From: Pseudomonas resinovorans NBRC 106553
GTDB lineage: Bacteria > Pseudomonadota > Gammaproteobacteria > Pseudomonadales > Pseudomonadaceae
NCBI RefSeq assembly: GCF_000412695.1
Contig: NC_021499.1
Location: 6,138,001 to 6,202,000 of the forward strand
Reading direction: 5' to 3'
Length of the DNA: 64,000 bases
In this document: piece by piece, positions 1 to 8,497 of the stretch
Numbering within the stretch: the first letter of the stretch is position 1
Layout of the letters: every line of letters starts with the position of its first letter
Program-made: the position numbers and the translations under genes
Notes under the pieces: generated by a model
The model's database searches: none
What the model saw: the letters and a program-made list of their open reading frames with translations, nothing else
Told to the model about the DNA's origin: nothing

Positions 1-1348
1 CGCGCAGGGCCTTGCCCACCAGGTGGGCGCGGGACAGGTTGTTGGTCCACACCGCCGCGGCCAGGCCGTAGATGGTGTCGTTGGCGATGGCGACGGCTTC
101 TTCCTCGCTGTCGAAGGCGATCACCGAGAGCACCGGGCCGAAGATTTCTTCCTTGGCGATGCGCATGGCGTTGTCCACGCCGTCGAAGATGGTCGGCTCG
201 ACGTAGGTGCCGCCGGTTTCTTCCAGCACGCGCTTGCCGCCGGCCACCAGTTTGGCGCCGTCGTCATGGCCGGCCTGGATGTAGGACAGCACGTTGTTCA
301 TCTGGGTGGTGTCCACCAGGGCGCCGACGTTGGTCGCCGGGTCCAGCGGGTTGCCCGGCTTCCAGGCCTTGATCGCCTCGACCACCATGGGCACGAACTG
401 GTCCTTGATGGAACGCTCCACCAAGAGGCGCGAGCCGGCGGTGCAGACTTCGCCCTGGTTGAAGGCGATGGCGCCAGCGGCAGCTTCGGCAGCGGCCTGC
501 AGGTCAGGGGCGTCGGCGAAGACGATGTTCGGGCTCTTGCCGCCGGCTTCCAGCCAGACGCGCTTCATGTTGGATTCGCCGGCGTAGATCATCAGTTGCT
601 TGGCGATCTTGGTGGAGCCGGTGAACACCAGGGTGTCGACGTCCATGTGCAGGGCCAGGGCCTTGCCCACGGTGTGGCCGAAGCCCGGCAGCACGTTGAG
701 CACGCCAGCCGGGATACCGGCCTCGATGGCCAGTTGGGCCAGGCGAATGGCGGTCAGCGGCGACTTCTCGGACGGCTTGAGCACCACCGAGTTACCGGTG
801 GACAGGGCCGGGCCGAGCTTCCAGCAGGTCATCAGCAGGGGGAAGTTCCACGGCACGATGGCAGCGACCACGCCCACCGGCTCGCGGGTCACCAGACCCA
901 GCTCGTTGTGCGGGGTGGCGGCCACTTCGTCGTAGATCTTGTCGATGGCTTCGCCGCTCCAGCGGATGGCGCGGGACGCGGACGGCACGTCGACGCTCAG
1001 CGAGTCGCTGATCGGCTTGCCCATGTCCAGGGTTTCCAGCAGCGCCAGCTCTTCGGCGTGGGCATCGATCAGATCGGCGAAGCGGATCATCACTTCCTTG
1101 CGCTTGACCGGCGCCAGGCGCGACCAGACACCGGACTCGAAGATCGCGCGGGCGTCCTTCACCGCCAACTCGGCGTCAGCCAGGTCGCAGCTCGCTACCT
1201 TGCCCAGCAGGCGGCCGTCGACCGGGCTGATGCAATCGAAGGTCTCGCCGGAGACGGCACCGGTGTACTCACCGTGGATGAAGGCGCGGGTTTCGATCTG
1301 CACGGACTTCGCGCGCTGTTCCCAATCTGCTCGAGTCAGGGTGGTCAT
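1..1348 (-). CDS. kauB: Aldehyde dehydrogenase KauB (gamma-aminobutyraldehyde-type), 3' end outside window
   Basis: NAD(P)-dependent aldehyde dehydrogenase that oxidises amino-aldehydes from polyamine and arginine catabolism to omega-amino acids in the cytoplasm. About 449 residues are present; the C-terminal ~45-50 residues run off the left edge. Visible: the VLKPSEKSPL cofactor loop, the general-base Glu267 in LEAGGKSPN, and the catalytic Cys302 in GEVCTAGS, 35 residues apart as usual for the family. The start at 1348 is preceded by AGAGGAAAG. It is divergent from an omega-amino acid aminotransferase that would take the product of this enzyme, the same pairing as PA5312/PA5313 in P. aeruginosa. 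The family call is very secure; substrate preference is inferred from neighbours and resemblance to KauB. Confidence 0.93.
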   Translation of the reverse strand, partial: MTTLTRADWEQRAKSVQIETRAFIHGEYTGAVSGETFDCISPVDGRLLGKVASCDLADAELAVKDARAIFESGVWSRLAPVKRKEVMIRFADLIDAHAEELALLETLDMGKPISDSLSVDVPSASRAIRWSGEAIDKIYDEVAATPHNELGLVTREPVGVVAAIVPWNFPLLMTCWKLGPALSTGNSVVLKPSEKSPLTAIRLAQLAIEAGIPAGVLNVLPGFGHTVGKALALHMDVDTLVFTGSTKIAKQLMIYAGESNMKRVWLEAGGKSPNIVFADAPDLQAAAEAAAGAIAFNQGEVCTAGSRLLVERSIKDQFVPMVVEAIKAWKPGNPLDPATNVGALVDTTQMNNVLSYIQAGHDDGAKLVAGGKRVLEETGGTYVEPTIFDGVDNAMRIAKEEIFGPVLSVIAFDSEEEAVAIANDTIYGLAAAVWTNNLSRAHLVGKALR

Positions 1349-1577
1349 TGGAGCTTTCCTCTTATTAGAAGAGTGCCGCCAGCTCAGGCATGCACTGTCA
1401 AAAATTCTGCAAGGCCGACCTACGAATGGCCATCCTCGCAACCCTAAACCAGACGGGCCAGGTATTTCAATATATTTGACAGAATTCCGTCAAACGCCCT
1501 TGTCATGTTCGTTTTATTAAACATAGACTCCGGCAAAATCACTACAACACCTCACCTTGCCTATTCTGGTGGCCATA
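1349..1577. promoter_or_regulatory. Divergent kauB/aminotransferase promoter region with two palindromes
   Basis: Shared 229-base upstream region. At 1475-1494 lies an 18-of-20 palindrome, TTTGACAGAATTCCGTCAAA, centred on GAATTC. At 1505-1524 lies a second, weaker dyad with ATGTT/AACAT ends. Both are AT-rich compared with the surroundings and sit where an operator controlling both directions would be expected. The regulator is not identifiable from the sequence. Confidence 0.5.
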
Positions 1578-2918
1578 ATGACAAACGCCTTTGCGCCGAA
1601 ACCGGACAGAATATCCAACAGCCTCGACGATTTCTGGATGCCCTTCACCGCCAACCGCCAATTCAAGGCCAACCCGCGCCTTCTGGAAAGCGCCGAAGGG
1701 ATGTACTTCACCAGCAGCGACGGCCGCCAGGTTCTCGATGGCACGGCCGGCCTCTGGTGCTGCAACGCCGGCCACGGTCGCCGCGAAATCACCGAGGCCG
1801 TCAGCAGGCAGATCGCCAAGCTGGACTTCGCCCCCACCTTCCAGATGGGCCACCCGCTGCCCTTCGAACTGGCCGAGCGCCTCGCCGAAATCGCGCCCGC
1901 CGGCCTGAACAAGGTGTTCTTCACCAACTCCGGCTCCGAATCGGCCGACACCGCACTGAAGATCGCCCTCGCCTACCAGCGCGCCATCGGCCAGGGCACC
2001 CGCACCCGCCTGATCGGCCGCGAGCTCGGCTACCACGGCGTCGGCTTCGGCGGCATCTCGGTGGGCGGCATGGTCAACAACCGCAAGGCCTTCCCCGCCC
2101 TGCTGCCGAACGTGGACCACCTGCCCCATACCCTGGACATCCAGCGCAACGCCTTCAGCCGCGGCCTGCCGGAATTCGGCATCGAGAAGGCCGATGAACT
2201 GGAGCGCCTGGTGACCCTGCACGGTGCCGAGAACATCGCCGCGGTGATCGTCGAGCCAATGTCCGGTTCGGCCGGCGTGATCCTGCCGCCGCTGGGCTAC
2301 CTGCAACGCCTGCGCGAGATCACCCGCAAGCACGGCATCCTGCTGATCTTCGACGAAGTCATCACCGGCTTCGGCCGCGTCGGCCAGGCCTTCGCCGCCC
2401 AGCGCTGGGGCGTCACCCCGGACATCATCACCTGCGCCAAGGGCCTGACCAACGGCGCCATCCCCATGGGCGCGGTGTTCGTCGCCGAGGAGATCTACCA
2501 GGCCTTCATGCAGGGCCCGGAAAGCGCCATCGAGTTCTTCCACGGCTATACCTATTCCGGCCACCCGGTGGCCTGTGCCGCCGCGCTGGCGACCCTGGAC
2601 ATCTACCAGGGCGAGCGCCTGTTCGAACGCAGCATCGAGCTGGAAGGCTATTGGCAGGACGCGCTGCTGAGCTTGCGGGACCTGCCCGGCGTGATCGACA
2701 TCCGCGCGGTAGGCCTGGTCGGCGGCGTGCAGTTGGCCCCCAGCGCCGAGGCCGTGGGCAAGCGCGGCTTCCAGGTCTTCGAGCAATGCTTCCACGATGG
2801 CGTGATGGTCCGCGTCACCGGCGATACCATCGCCATGTCGCCGCCACTGATCGTGGAGAAGGAACAGATCGACATTCTCGTCGGCAAGCTCGCCGACTCC
2901 ATCCGCAAGGCCGCCTGA
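1578..2918 (+). CDS. Omega-amino acid:pyruvate aminotransferase (class III, BauA/GabT2-like)
   Basis: PLP-dependent class III transaminase of 446 residues, cytoplasmic, moving an omega-amino group (beta-alanine, GABA or related) to pyruvate or 2-oxoglutarate. Fold-I landmarks are present: the FTNSGSESADTALK phosphate-binding segment, EPMSGSAG, the LLIFDEVITGFGR Asp that binds the pyridine nitrogen, and the Schiff-base Lys288 in CAKGLTNG. The ATG at 1578 has GGTGG five bases upstream; an in-frame TTG at 1557 lacks a better site. Close in sequence to P. aeruginosa beta-alanine:pyruvate transaminase BauA, but the position beside kauB matches PA5313. It probably acts directly after KauB; exact substrates are inference. 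Confidence 0.9.
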   Translation: MTNAFAPKPDRISNSLDDFWMPFTANRQFKANPRLLESAEGMYFTSSDGRQVLDGTAGLWCCNAGHGRREITEAVSRQIAKLDFAPTFQMGHPLPFELAERLAEIAPAGLNKVFFTNSGSESADTALKIALAYQRAIGQGTRTRLIGRELGYHGVGFGGISVGGMVNNRKAFPALLPNVDHLPHTLDIQRNAFSRGLPEFGIEKADELERLVTLHGAENIAAVIVEPMSGSAGVILPPLGYLQRLREITRKHGILLIFDEVITGFGRVGQAFAAQRWGVTPDIITCAKGLTNGAIPMGAVFVAEEIYQAFMQGPESAIEFFHGYTYSGHPVACAAALATLDIYQGERLFERSIELEGYWQDALLSLRDLPGVIDIRAVGLVGGVQLAPSAEAVGKRGFQVFEQCFHDGVMVRVTGDTIAMSPPLIVEKEQIDILVGKLADSIRKAA

Positions 2919-2932
2919 ACAGGGACAGCACC

Positions 2933-3298
2933 ATGAACATCCAGCAGATAGTCGACTTCGCCCAGGCCACCACCGCCCCGGAACACTACCGGCCGGCACC
3001 CGAGAAGATCCTCAAGGGTGACCCCGAGCAGAGTGTGCGCAACCACTACGGCAGCCCCTGCGGGCAGTTCAACGTGGGCATCTGGGAAGGCGACGTGGGC
3101 CACTGGACGGTGAGCTACACCGAGCACGAGTACTGCGAGATTCTCCAGGGCGTGTCGGTGATCCGCGATGCCGAGGGCAATGGCAAGACCGTGCGCGTCG
3201 GCGACCGCTTCGTCATCCCGGCCGGCTTCTCCGGCACCTGGGAAGTGCTGGAGCCGTGCCGCAAGGTCTATGTGATCTTCGAACAGGCCGCCCGCTGA
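2933..3298 (+). CDS. Cupin-domain protein (DUF861/EutQ-like)
   Basis: A 121-residue single-domain cupin. The centre carries YTEHEYCEILQG and GDRFVIPAGFSGTWEV, which fit the two cupin strands; metal-ligand His/Glu candidates lie in the first. It starts 14 bases after the aminotransferase stop, so it is very likely co-transcribed and is followed by a terminator. The PA5314 position in P. aeruginosa holds the same kind of gene. No reaction is assigned; the context suggests a role in the same amine-degradation route, perhaps binding an intermediate. Confidence 0.8.
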   Translation: MNIQQIVDFAQATTAPEHYRPAPEKILKGDPEQSVRNHYGSPCGQFNVGIWEGDVGHWTVSYTEHEYCEILQGVSVIRDAEGNGKTVRVGDRFVIPAGFSGTWEVLEPCRKVYVIFEQAAR

Positions 3299-3327
3299 GT
3301 CTGTTCTCTCTAATGCTTGTCATCTTC

Positions 3328-3352
3328 AGCCCGCCTCTGGCGGGCTTTTTTA
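3328..3352 (+). terminator. Rho-independent terminator after the cupin gene
   Basis: Stem AGCCCGCC / GGCGGGCT (3328-3335 with 3339-3346), a 3-base loop, then six T. Confidence 0.85.
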
Positions 3353-3380
3353 TGGGCAATCCGCACCAAGCTGCGGCATG

Positions 3381-3426
3381 CGTAGGATGGGTTGAGCGAA
3401 GCGATACCCATGCAGGCCATCCTACG
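3381..3426. repeat. Dispersed palindromic repeat (CGTAGGATGGG family), copy 1
   Basis: Starts CGTAGGATGGGTTGAGCGAA, continues GCGATACCCATG, and ends CATCCTACG. Near-identical blocks recur at 40735-40833 and 51474-51561, and looser ones at 21232-21261 and 31955-32032. The ends can pair to form a hairpin in either strand. It lies between the convergent cupin and rpmG terminators. Confidence 0.85.
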
Positions 3427-3470
3427 AGCTTCGTCCCGATAGCCAGGCAGCCCCCCGAATCGCAGGCATG

Positions 3471-3496
3471 AAAAAGCCCGCACTGGGCGGGCTTCT
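3471..3496 (-). terminator. Terminator of the rpmB-rpmG operon
   Basis: On the minus strand AAGCCCGC / GCGGGCTT (3487-3494 with 3474-3481) with a 5-base loop, followed by a five-T run (AAAAA at 3471-3475 on the plus strand). Confidence 0.85.
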
Positions 3497-3515
3497 TCGA
3501 CAAGGGCCGGATCAA

Positions 3516-3671
3516 TTACTTGATCTTGGCTTCCTTGTACATCACGTGCTTACGCACGACCGGATCGAATTTCTTGATTTCGATCTTGTCGGGAGTAGTG
3601 CGCTTGTTCTTGTCGGTGGTGTAGAAGTGGCCGGTACCGGCGCTGGACACCAAACGGATCAGTTCACGCAT
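3516..3671 (-). CDS. rpmG: 50S ribosomal protein L33
   Basis: A 51-residue basic protein of the large ribosomal subunit, ending [10 protein letters not shown] and containing the characteristic [12 protein letters not shown]. The normal length for L33 is 50-55. The ATG at 3671 is chosen because it gives the family N-terminus [10 protein letters not shown]; the longer frame from 3704 would add residues not seen in L33. It lies 10 bases downstream of rpmB in the same operon. No zinc-ribbon cysteine pairs are present, so this is the Cys-minus (zinc-independent) type. Confidence 0.97.
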   Translation of the reverse strand: MRELIRLVSSAGTGHFYTTDKNKRTTPDKIEIKKFDPVVRKHVMYKEAKIK

Positions 3672-3681
3672 GATTAGCTCC

Positions 3682-3918
3682 TTAAACCTTTTCGCCGCGA
3701 GCACGCAGCTCGCTCAGCACGACGTCGATACCGCGCTTGTCGATCACACGCATGCCCTTGGCGGATACGCGCAGACGTACAAAGCGCTTCTCGGACTCGA
3801 CCCAGAAGCGATGGTGCTGCAGGTTCGGCAGGAAACGACGACGGGTTTTGTTGTTTGCATGGGAAATGTTGTTCCCGGTAACCGGACCCTTACCGGTTAC
3901 TTGACAGACTCTAGACAT
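3682..3918 (-). CDS. rpmB: 50S ribosomal protein L28
   Basis: A 78-residue basic large-subunit protein with the usual start [12 protein letters not shown] and the [14 protein letters not shown] segment. The length matches bacterial L28. First gene of the rpmB-rpmG operon; a sigma-70 promoter is readable about 150 bases upstream. Confidence 0.97.
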   Translation of the reverse strand: MSRVCQVTGKGPVTGNNISHANNKTRRRFLPNLQHHRFWVESEKRFVRLRVSAKGMRVIDKRGIDVVLSELRARGEKV

Positions 3919-4265
3919 GCCTCAGCCCTCTAAACCACATGCCCAACCCGGCATGGGTTGGCCGCTTGAACTCTCACAATTTTGGGCGCTGAAACGCCCG
4001 TCTCGTCGGGGTCTTACCGGCCGCACATAGACTGCGAAAGACCGGGCCCCCAGAAAAGAGCGCTGCTTTATATCAGAAAGCCCCTAGTGCAGCAAGGATC
4101 GTAGAGATTTACCCACAGGCCGGCAAGCCCCGCGACCGCCGCCAGGCCTTGCGACAAGGCCGCCGGGGCGATGCAACCACTCGTCGCCCACTTCGCATTG
4201 TTCGCCGATCAGCCTTGGTCTAGGGTAAGGCCTTTGCCAAGTTGCCCTAGCAAAGGATGCCCGCC
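3919..4265. other. Intergenic region between rpmB and the peptide-binding protein
   Basis: 347 bases without a gene. It holds the rpmB leader with a small hairpin (CCAACCC / GGGTTGG, 3943-3961) and the rpmB promoter at 4068-4095. Nothing recognisable is seen in 4100-4250 except the Shine-Dalgarno sequence AAAGG for the rightward gene at 4252-4256. Confidence 0.6.
4068..4095 (-). promoter_or_regulatory. Sigma-70 promoter of rpmB-rpmG
   Basis: On the minus strand TTGCTG (4095-4090), a 17-base spacer, then TATAAA (4073-4068). The spacing is ideal and the -10 is one mismatch from consensus. Confidence 0.7.
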
Positions 4266-5840
4266 ATGCGTTTCGCCGCACTCCCGCTGCTGTTCGCCCC
4301 GCTACTGGCCCAGGCCGCGACCCTCAGCGTCTGCACCGAGGCCAGCCCCGAGGGTTTCGACGTGGTGCAGTACAACTCGCTGACCACCACCAACGCCTCG
4401 GCCGACGTGCTGATGAACCGCCTGGTGGAGTTCGACGCCCAGCAAGGCAAGCTGGTACCCAGCCTGGCCGAGCGCTGGGAGATTTCCGCCGATGGCCTGT
4501 CCTATACCTTCCAGCTGCGCCCGGACGTCGCCTTCCACAGCACCGACTACTTCAAGCCGAGCCGCGCCCTGAACGCCGACGACGTGGTGTTCAGCTTCCA
4601 GCGCATGCTCGACCCGGCCAACCCCTGGCACAAGGTCGCCCAGAGCGGCTTCCCCCATGCCCAGTCGATGCAGCTGCCGGCGCTGATCAAGAGCATCGAC
4701 AAGCTCGACGAGCAGCGGGTGCGCTTCTCCCTGAACAAACCCGACGCGACCTTCCTCGCCACCCTCAGCATGGGCTTCGCCTCCATCTATTCGGCCGAAT
4801 ATGCCGAGCAGCTGATGAAGGCCGGCAGCCCCGCGAAGCTCAACGCCCAGCCCATCGGCACCGGGCCCTTCGTGCTGCGCCGCTTCCAGAAGGACGCCGC
4901 GGTGCGCTATGCCGCCAACCCCGACTACTTCGGCGGCAAGCCGGCGGTGGACGGCCTGGTCTTCGCCATCACCCCCGACGCCAACGTGCGCCTGCAGAAA
5001 CTGCGCCGCGGCGAGTGCCAGATCGCGCTGTCGCCCAAGCCCCTGGATGTGCAGTCGGCCACAGGTGACAAGAACCTCAAGGTGATCCAGACCCCGGCCT
5101 TCATGACCGCCTTCGTCGGCATCAACAGCCAGCACCCGCCCCTGGACAAACCCCAGGTACGCCAGGCGATCAACCTCGCCTTCGACAAAGAGAGCTACCT
5201 CAAGGCGGTATTCGAAGGCAGCGCCAGCGCCGCCGACGGCCCCTTCCCGCCGAACACCTGGAGCTACGCCAAGGACCTGCCGAGCTACCCCCACGACCCC
5301 GAGAAGGCCAAGGCCCTGCTGGCCGAAGCCGGACTCGCGGACGGTTTCAAGACCACCATCTGGACCCGCCCCTCCGGCAGCCTGCTCAACCCCAACCCGA
5401 GCCTCGGCGCCCAGTTGCTGCAGGCCGACCTGGCCAAGGTGGGTATCCAGGCGGAGATCCGCGTCATCGAGTGGGGCGAGCTGATCCGCCGCGCCAAGGC
5501 CGGCGAGCATGATCTGCTGTTCATGGGCTGGGCCGGCGACAACGGCGACCCGGACAACTTCCTCACCCCGCAATTCTCCTGCGCCTCGGTGCAGTCAGGC
5601 CTCAACTTCGCCCGCTACTGCGACGAGGAACTGGACAAGCTGATCGCCGACGGCAAGGGCCACGCCGACCAGGCCGAGCGCGCCGCCTTCTACCAGAAGG
5701 CCCAGCAGATCATCCGCGAACGGGCCCTCTGGCTGCCCCTGGCCCATCCCACCGCCTCCGCCCTGACCCGCGCCAATGTCGAGGGCTACCAGGTGAGCCC
5801 CTTCGGCCGGCAGGACTTCTCCCGGGTGAAGGTGAACTAG
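4266..5840 (+). CDS. Periplasmic peptide-binding protein of an ABC transporter (DppA/OppA family)
   Basis: Solute-binding protein, 524 residues, SBP_bac_5 family. A Sec signal peptide (MRFAALPLLFAPLLAQAA) precedes LSVCTEASPEGF, the typical mature start of dipeptide-binding proteins. Other family marks are DPANPWH, IGTGPFVL, NPDYFGG and RQAINLAFDK. The ATG at 4266 is preferred over 4257 because AAAGG at 4252-4256 is correctly spaced only for the former. No permease or ATPase genes are adjacent, so this is an orphan binding protein that must share a Dpp-type permease elsewhere; P. aeruginosa has several such orphans, and the PA5317 position matches. Ligands are unknown. Confidence 0.9.
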   Translation: MRFAALPLLFAPLLAQAATLSVCTEASPEGFDVVQYNSLTTTNASADVLMNRLVEFDAQQGKLVPSLAERWEISADGLSYTFQLRPDVAFHSTDYFKPSRALNADDVVFSFQRMLDPANPWHKVAQSGFPHAQSMQLPALIKSIDKLDEQRVRFSLNKPDATFLATLSMGFASIYSAEYAEQLMKAGSPAKLNAQPIGTGPFVLRRFQKDAAVRYAANPDYFGGKPAVDGLVFAITPDANVRLQKLRRGECQIALSPKPLDVQSATGDKNLKVIQTPAFMTAFVGINSQHPPLDKPQVRQAINLAFDKESYLKAVFEGSASAADGPFPPNTWSYAKDLPSYPHDPEKAKALLAEAGLADGFKTTIWTRPSGSLLNPNPSLGAQLLQADLAKVGIQAEIRVIEWGELIRRAKAGEHDLLFMGWAGDNGDPDNFLTPQFSCASVQSGLNFARYCDEELDKLIADGKGHADQAERAAFYQKAQQIIRERALWLPLAHPTASALTRANVEGYQVSPFGRQDFSRVKVN

Positions 5841-5849
5841 GGGCTTGGA

Positions 5850-5971
5850 CGAAAAGTCGCCGAGCGAAGGTCAGGCAAGGCGAAATCGGCCGAAGAAGCG
5901 CAGTTTGCTGTTGCAAATGAGCATTCTGAGGGCGACTTCAACGCAGCATCACCGAGCGCAGGCACTTTTCG
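5850..5971. repeat. ~120-bp dispersed repeat, copy A
   Basis: Bounded by an 8-base inverted repeat CGAAAAGT (5850-5857) / ACTTTTCG (5964-5971). The interior is clearly homologous to copy B at 36437-36556: both read AAGGCG, CGGCCGA, AGTTT, AAATGAGCA, GAGG, CAACGCAG in the same order and spacing. It lies eight bases before the radC stop codon (minus strand). Confidence 0.75.
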
Positions 5972-5979
5972 TGCAGCAC

Positions 5980-6654
5980 CTAGATCCAGCCGCGCTCGGC
6001 CATGGACAAGGGTTCACCGTCGCCGACGATGAAATGGTCGAGCACCCGCACGTCGATCAGCGCCAGCGCCTCCTTGAGGCGCCGGGTCAGCTGGCGATCG
6101 GCCTCGCTCGGTTCGGCGACACCCGAAGGATGGTTGTGGCTGAGGATCAGCGCCGCCGCATTGTGCGCCAGGGTGCGCTTGACCACCTGGCGCGGATAGA
6201 CGCTGGCGCTGTCGATGGTGCCCTGGAACAGCACCTCGAAGGCCAGCACCCGGTGCTTGGCATCGAGGAACAGGCAGGCGAACTGCTCGTGCTCGGAATG
6301 GCGCAGCTGCGCCTTGAGGAAATCCCGCACCGCCTGAGGGCTTTCCAGCGCGGAATCGCGGCGCAGCGTCTCGGCGAGATGACGACGGGCCATTTCCAGC
6401 ACCGCCTGCAATTGCGCGAACTTGGCGGGGCCCAGACCGAGGTGCCGGCTGAACTCCGGCAACTCGGCCTCCAGCAGTGCGCGCAGGCTGCCGAAGTCGT
6501 TGAGCAGGTGGCGGGCGAGGTCGACGGCACTGCGGCCGGCCACCCCCGTGCGCAGGAAAATGGCGAGGAGTTCGGCGTCGGAAAGGGCCGCCGCCCCCAG
6601 CTCGAGAAGTTTCTCCCGCGGGCGCTCCGCCGCAGGCCAATTACGAATGCTCAT
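5980..6654 (-). CDS. radC: RadC family JAB/MPN-domain protein
   Basis: 224 residues: an N-terminal helix-hairpin-helix-like part ([18 protein letters not shown]) and a C-terminal MPN/JAB domain with the metal motif SHNHPSG and a downstream Asp (PSEAD). The domain arrangement and length are those of chromosomal RadC. Its biochemical role is unsettled; an old link to DNA repair was not upheld. Divergent from coaBC, as is usual in Pseudomonas. Confidence 0.93.
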   Translation of the reverse strand: MSIRNWPAAERPREKLLELGAAALSDAELLAIFLRTGVAGRSAVDLARHLLNDFGSLRALLEAELPEFSRHLGLGPAKFAQLQAVLEMARRHLAETLRRDSALESPQAVRDFLKAQLRHSEHEQFACLFLDAKHRVLAFEVLFQGTIDSASVYPRQVVKRTLAHNAAALILSHNHPSGVAEPSEADRQLTRRLKEALALIDVRVLDHFIVGDGEPLSMAERGWI

Positions 6655-6789
6655 GACACCTCCATGATTGAGCCGCGCCGCTGTTCCAGTGCAGTCGCTG
6701 TGCTATCTTAACCCACCTTTTTTGCGCGACGATCGGCCTGGGGAGGCGCCTTCGCCGCAGCACATCGACAACCTTATCAAGGCAGGCCT

Positions 6790-7998
6790 ATGCAGCGGCT
6801 CTATCGGAAACGCATCCTTCTGGGCGTGGGCGGCGGTATTGCCGCCTACAAGAGCGCTGAACTGGTTCGCCGATTGCGCGACCAGGGCGCCGAAGTCCGC
6901 GTGGTCATGACCCACGGCGGCCGCGAGTTCATCACCCCCCTCACCCTGCAGGCCCTTTCCGGGCACCCCGTGCACCTCGAGCTGCTGGACCCCGCCGCCG
7001 AAGCGGCCATGGGCCACATCGAGCTGGCCCGCTGGGCCGACCTGGTACTGATCGCGCCGGCCACCGCCGACCTCATGGCACGCCTGGCCCAGGGCATGGC
7101 GGATGACCTGCTGACCACCCTGGTGCTGGCCACCGACGCCCCCGTGGCCCTGGCTCCGGCGATGAACCAGGCCATGTGGCGCGACCCGGCCACCCAGGCC
7201 AACCTGGAACTCCTCGCCAAGCGCGGCCTGCACCTGTTCGGCCCGGCCGCGGGCAGCCAGGCCTGCGGCGACGTCGGCCTCGGCCGCATGCTGGAAGCCG
7301 AAGAGCTCGCCCAGCGCGCCGCCGACTGCTTCGAGCACCGCGCCCTCACCGGCCGCCATGTGCTGATCACCGCCGGGCCGACCCAGGAGAACATCGACCC
7401 GGTGCGCTACATCACCAACCACAGCTCCGGGAAGATGGGCTTCGCCCTCGCCGAAGCCGCGGTGGAGGCCGGCGCCAAGGTCACCCTGATCACCGGCCCG
7501 GTGCACCTGCCCACCCCGGACCGGGTCAACCGCATCGACGTCGTCAGCGCCCGCGACATGCTCGCCGCCTGCGAAGCGGCCATGCCCTGCGACCTGCTGA
7601 TCGCCGCCGCCGCCGTGGCCGACTACCGCCCGGAAGTGGTCGCGCAGCACAAAATGAAAAAAGACCCGACCAGTGGCGAAGGCCTGCTGCTGCAGCTGGT
7701 ACGCAACCCCGATATCCTCGCGACGCTCGCCGGCCGCCCCGACCGCCCCTTCAGCGTCGGCTTCGCCGCCGAGACCGAGAACCTGCTCGAGTACGCCTCG
7801 CGCAAACTCAAGGACAAGAACCTCGACCTGATCGTTGCCAATGACGTGGCCAACCCCAGCATCGGCTTCAACAGCGAGGAAAACGCCATCACCGTGATCG
7901 ACCGCGGCCTGGCCCAGTCCAGCTTCGCCCAGACCAGCAAGGGCAAGATCGCTCGCCAGCTGATCGCTTTCATCGCCGACCGCCTCAACCAGGCCTGA
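6790..7998 (+). CDS. coaBC: Bifunctional phosphopantothenoylcysteine decarboxylase / phosphopantothenate-cysteine ligase
   Basis: Makes 4'-phosphopantetheine in CoA synthesis; 402 residues, the normal size for the fused enzyme. The CoaC half (about 1-190) is a flavoprotein with GGGIAAYKSAEL, PAMNQAMW and the active-site Cys in SQACGDVGLGRML. The CoaB half has GPTQENIDPVR, NHSSGKMG and the AAVADYRP and KMKK segments of the CTP-dependent ligase. The ATG at 6790 gives the expected N-terminus. The stop is six bases before dut, so the two form an operon (dfp-dut), a very common pairing. Confidence 0.96.
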   Translation: MQRLYRKRILLGVGGGIAAYKSAELVRRLRDQGAEVRVVMTHGGREFITPLTLQALSGHPVHLELLDPAAEAAMGHIELARWADLVLIAPATADLMARLAQGMADDLLTTLVLATDAPVALAPAMNQAMWRDPATQANLELLAKRGLHLFGPAAGSQACGDVGLGRMLEAEELAQRAADCFEHRALTGRHVLITAGPTQENIDPVRYITNHSSGKMGFALAEAAVEAGAKVTLITGPVHLPTPDRVNRIDVVSARDMLAACEAAMPCDLLIAAAAVADYRPEVVAQHKMKKDPTSGEGLLLQLVRNPDILATLAGRPDRPFSVGFAAETENLLEYASRKLKDKNLDLIVANDVANPSIGFNSEENAITVIDRGLAQSSFAQTSKGKIARQLIAFIADRLNQA

Positions 7999-8004
7999 GA
8001 TTCC

Positions 8005-8460
8005 ATGCACTCACTGCAAGCCAAGATCCTCGATCCCCGCATCGGCAGCGAATTCCCGCTGCCGCAATACGCCACCCCAGGTTCCGCCGGTCTCGACCTG
8101 CGTGCCATGCTCAAGGAAGAAGTCGTCCTCGAGCCGGGCCAGACCCTCCTCATCCCCACCGGCCTGTCGATCTACATCGCCGACCCCGGCCTCGCCGCGC
8201 TGATCCTGCCGCGCTCGGGCCTCGGCCACAAGCACGGCGTGGTGCTGGGCAACCTGGTGGGCCTGATCGACTCCGACTACCAGGGCGAACTGATGGTGTC
8301 CTGCTGGAACCGCGGCCAGACCGCCTTCCGCATCGCCGTTGGCGAGCGCATCGCCCAGCTGGTGCTGGTACCCGTGGTCCAGGCGCACTTCGAACTGGTC
8401 GACGAGTTCCACGAAAGCGAGCGTGGTGCCGGCGGTTTCGGTCACACCGGTAGCCACTGA
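8005..8460 (+). CDS. dut: dUTP diphosphatase
   Basis: Hydrolyses dUTP to dUMP, keeping uracil out of DNA and feeding thymidylate synthesis. 151 residues, the trimeric dUTPase length. Conserved motifs in order: [10 protein letters not shown] (1), [11 protein letters not shown] (2), [11 protein letters not shown] (3) and the glycine-rich C-terminal [10 protein letters not shown] (5) that closes over the substrate. It follows coaBC by six bases and precedes algC by 37. Confidence 0.97.
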   Translation: MHSLQAKILDPRIGSEFPLPQYATPGSAGLDLRAMLKEEVVLEPGQTLLIPTGLSIYIADPGLAALILPRSGLGHKHGVVLGNLVGLIDSDYQGELMVSCWNRGQTAFRIAVGERIAQLVLVPVVQAHFELVDEFHESERGAGGFGHTGSH

Positions 8461-8497
8461 TAGCTAACCTCAGGACGAACCGCCTAGGAGACGTTCA

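Noticed and set aside
4084..4281. 65-residue minus-strand frame in the rpmB upstream region
   Set aside because: Arg-rich, runs into the signal peptide region of the rightward gene and across the rpmB promoter; no recognisable product.
5845..5979. Small protein gene between the peptide-binding protein and radC (frame open from 5845)
   Set aside because: The frame runs through a dispersed repeat that also occurs elsewhere and then antisense through radC; no ribosome site.
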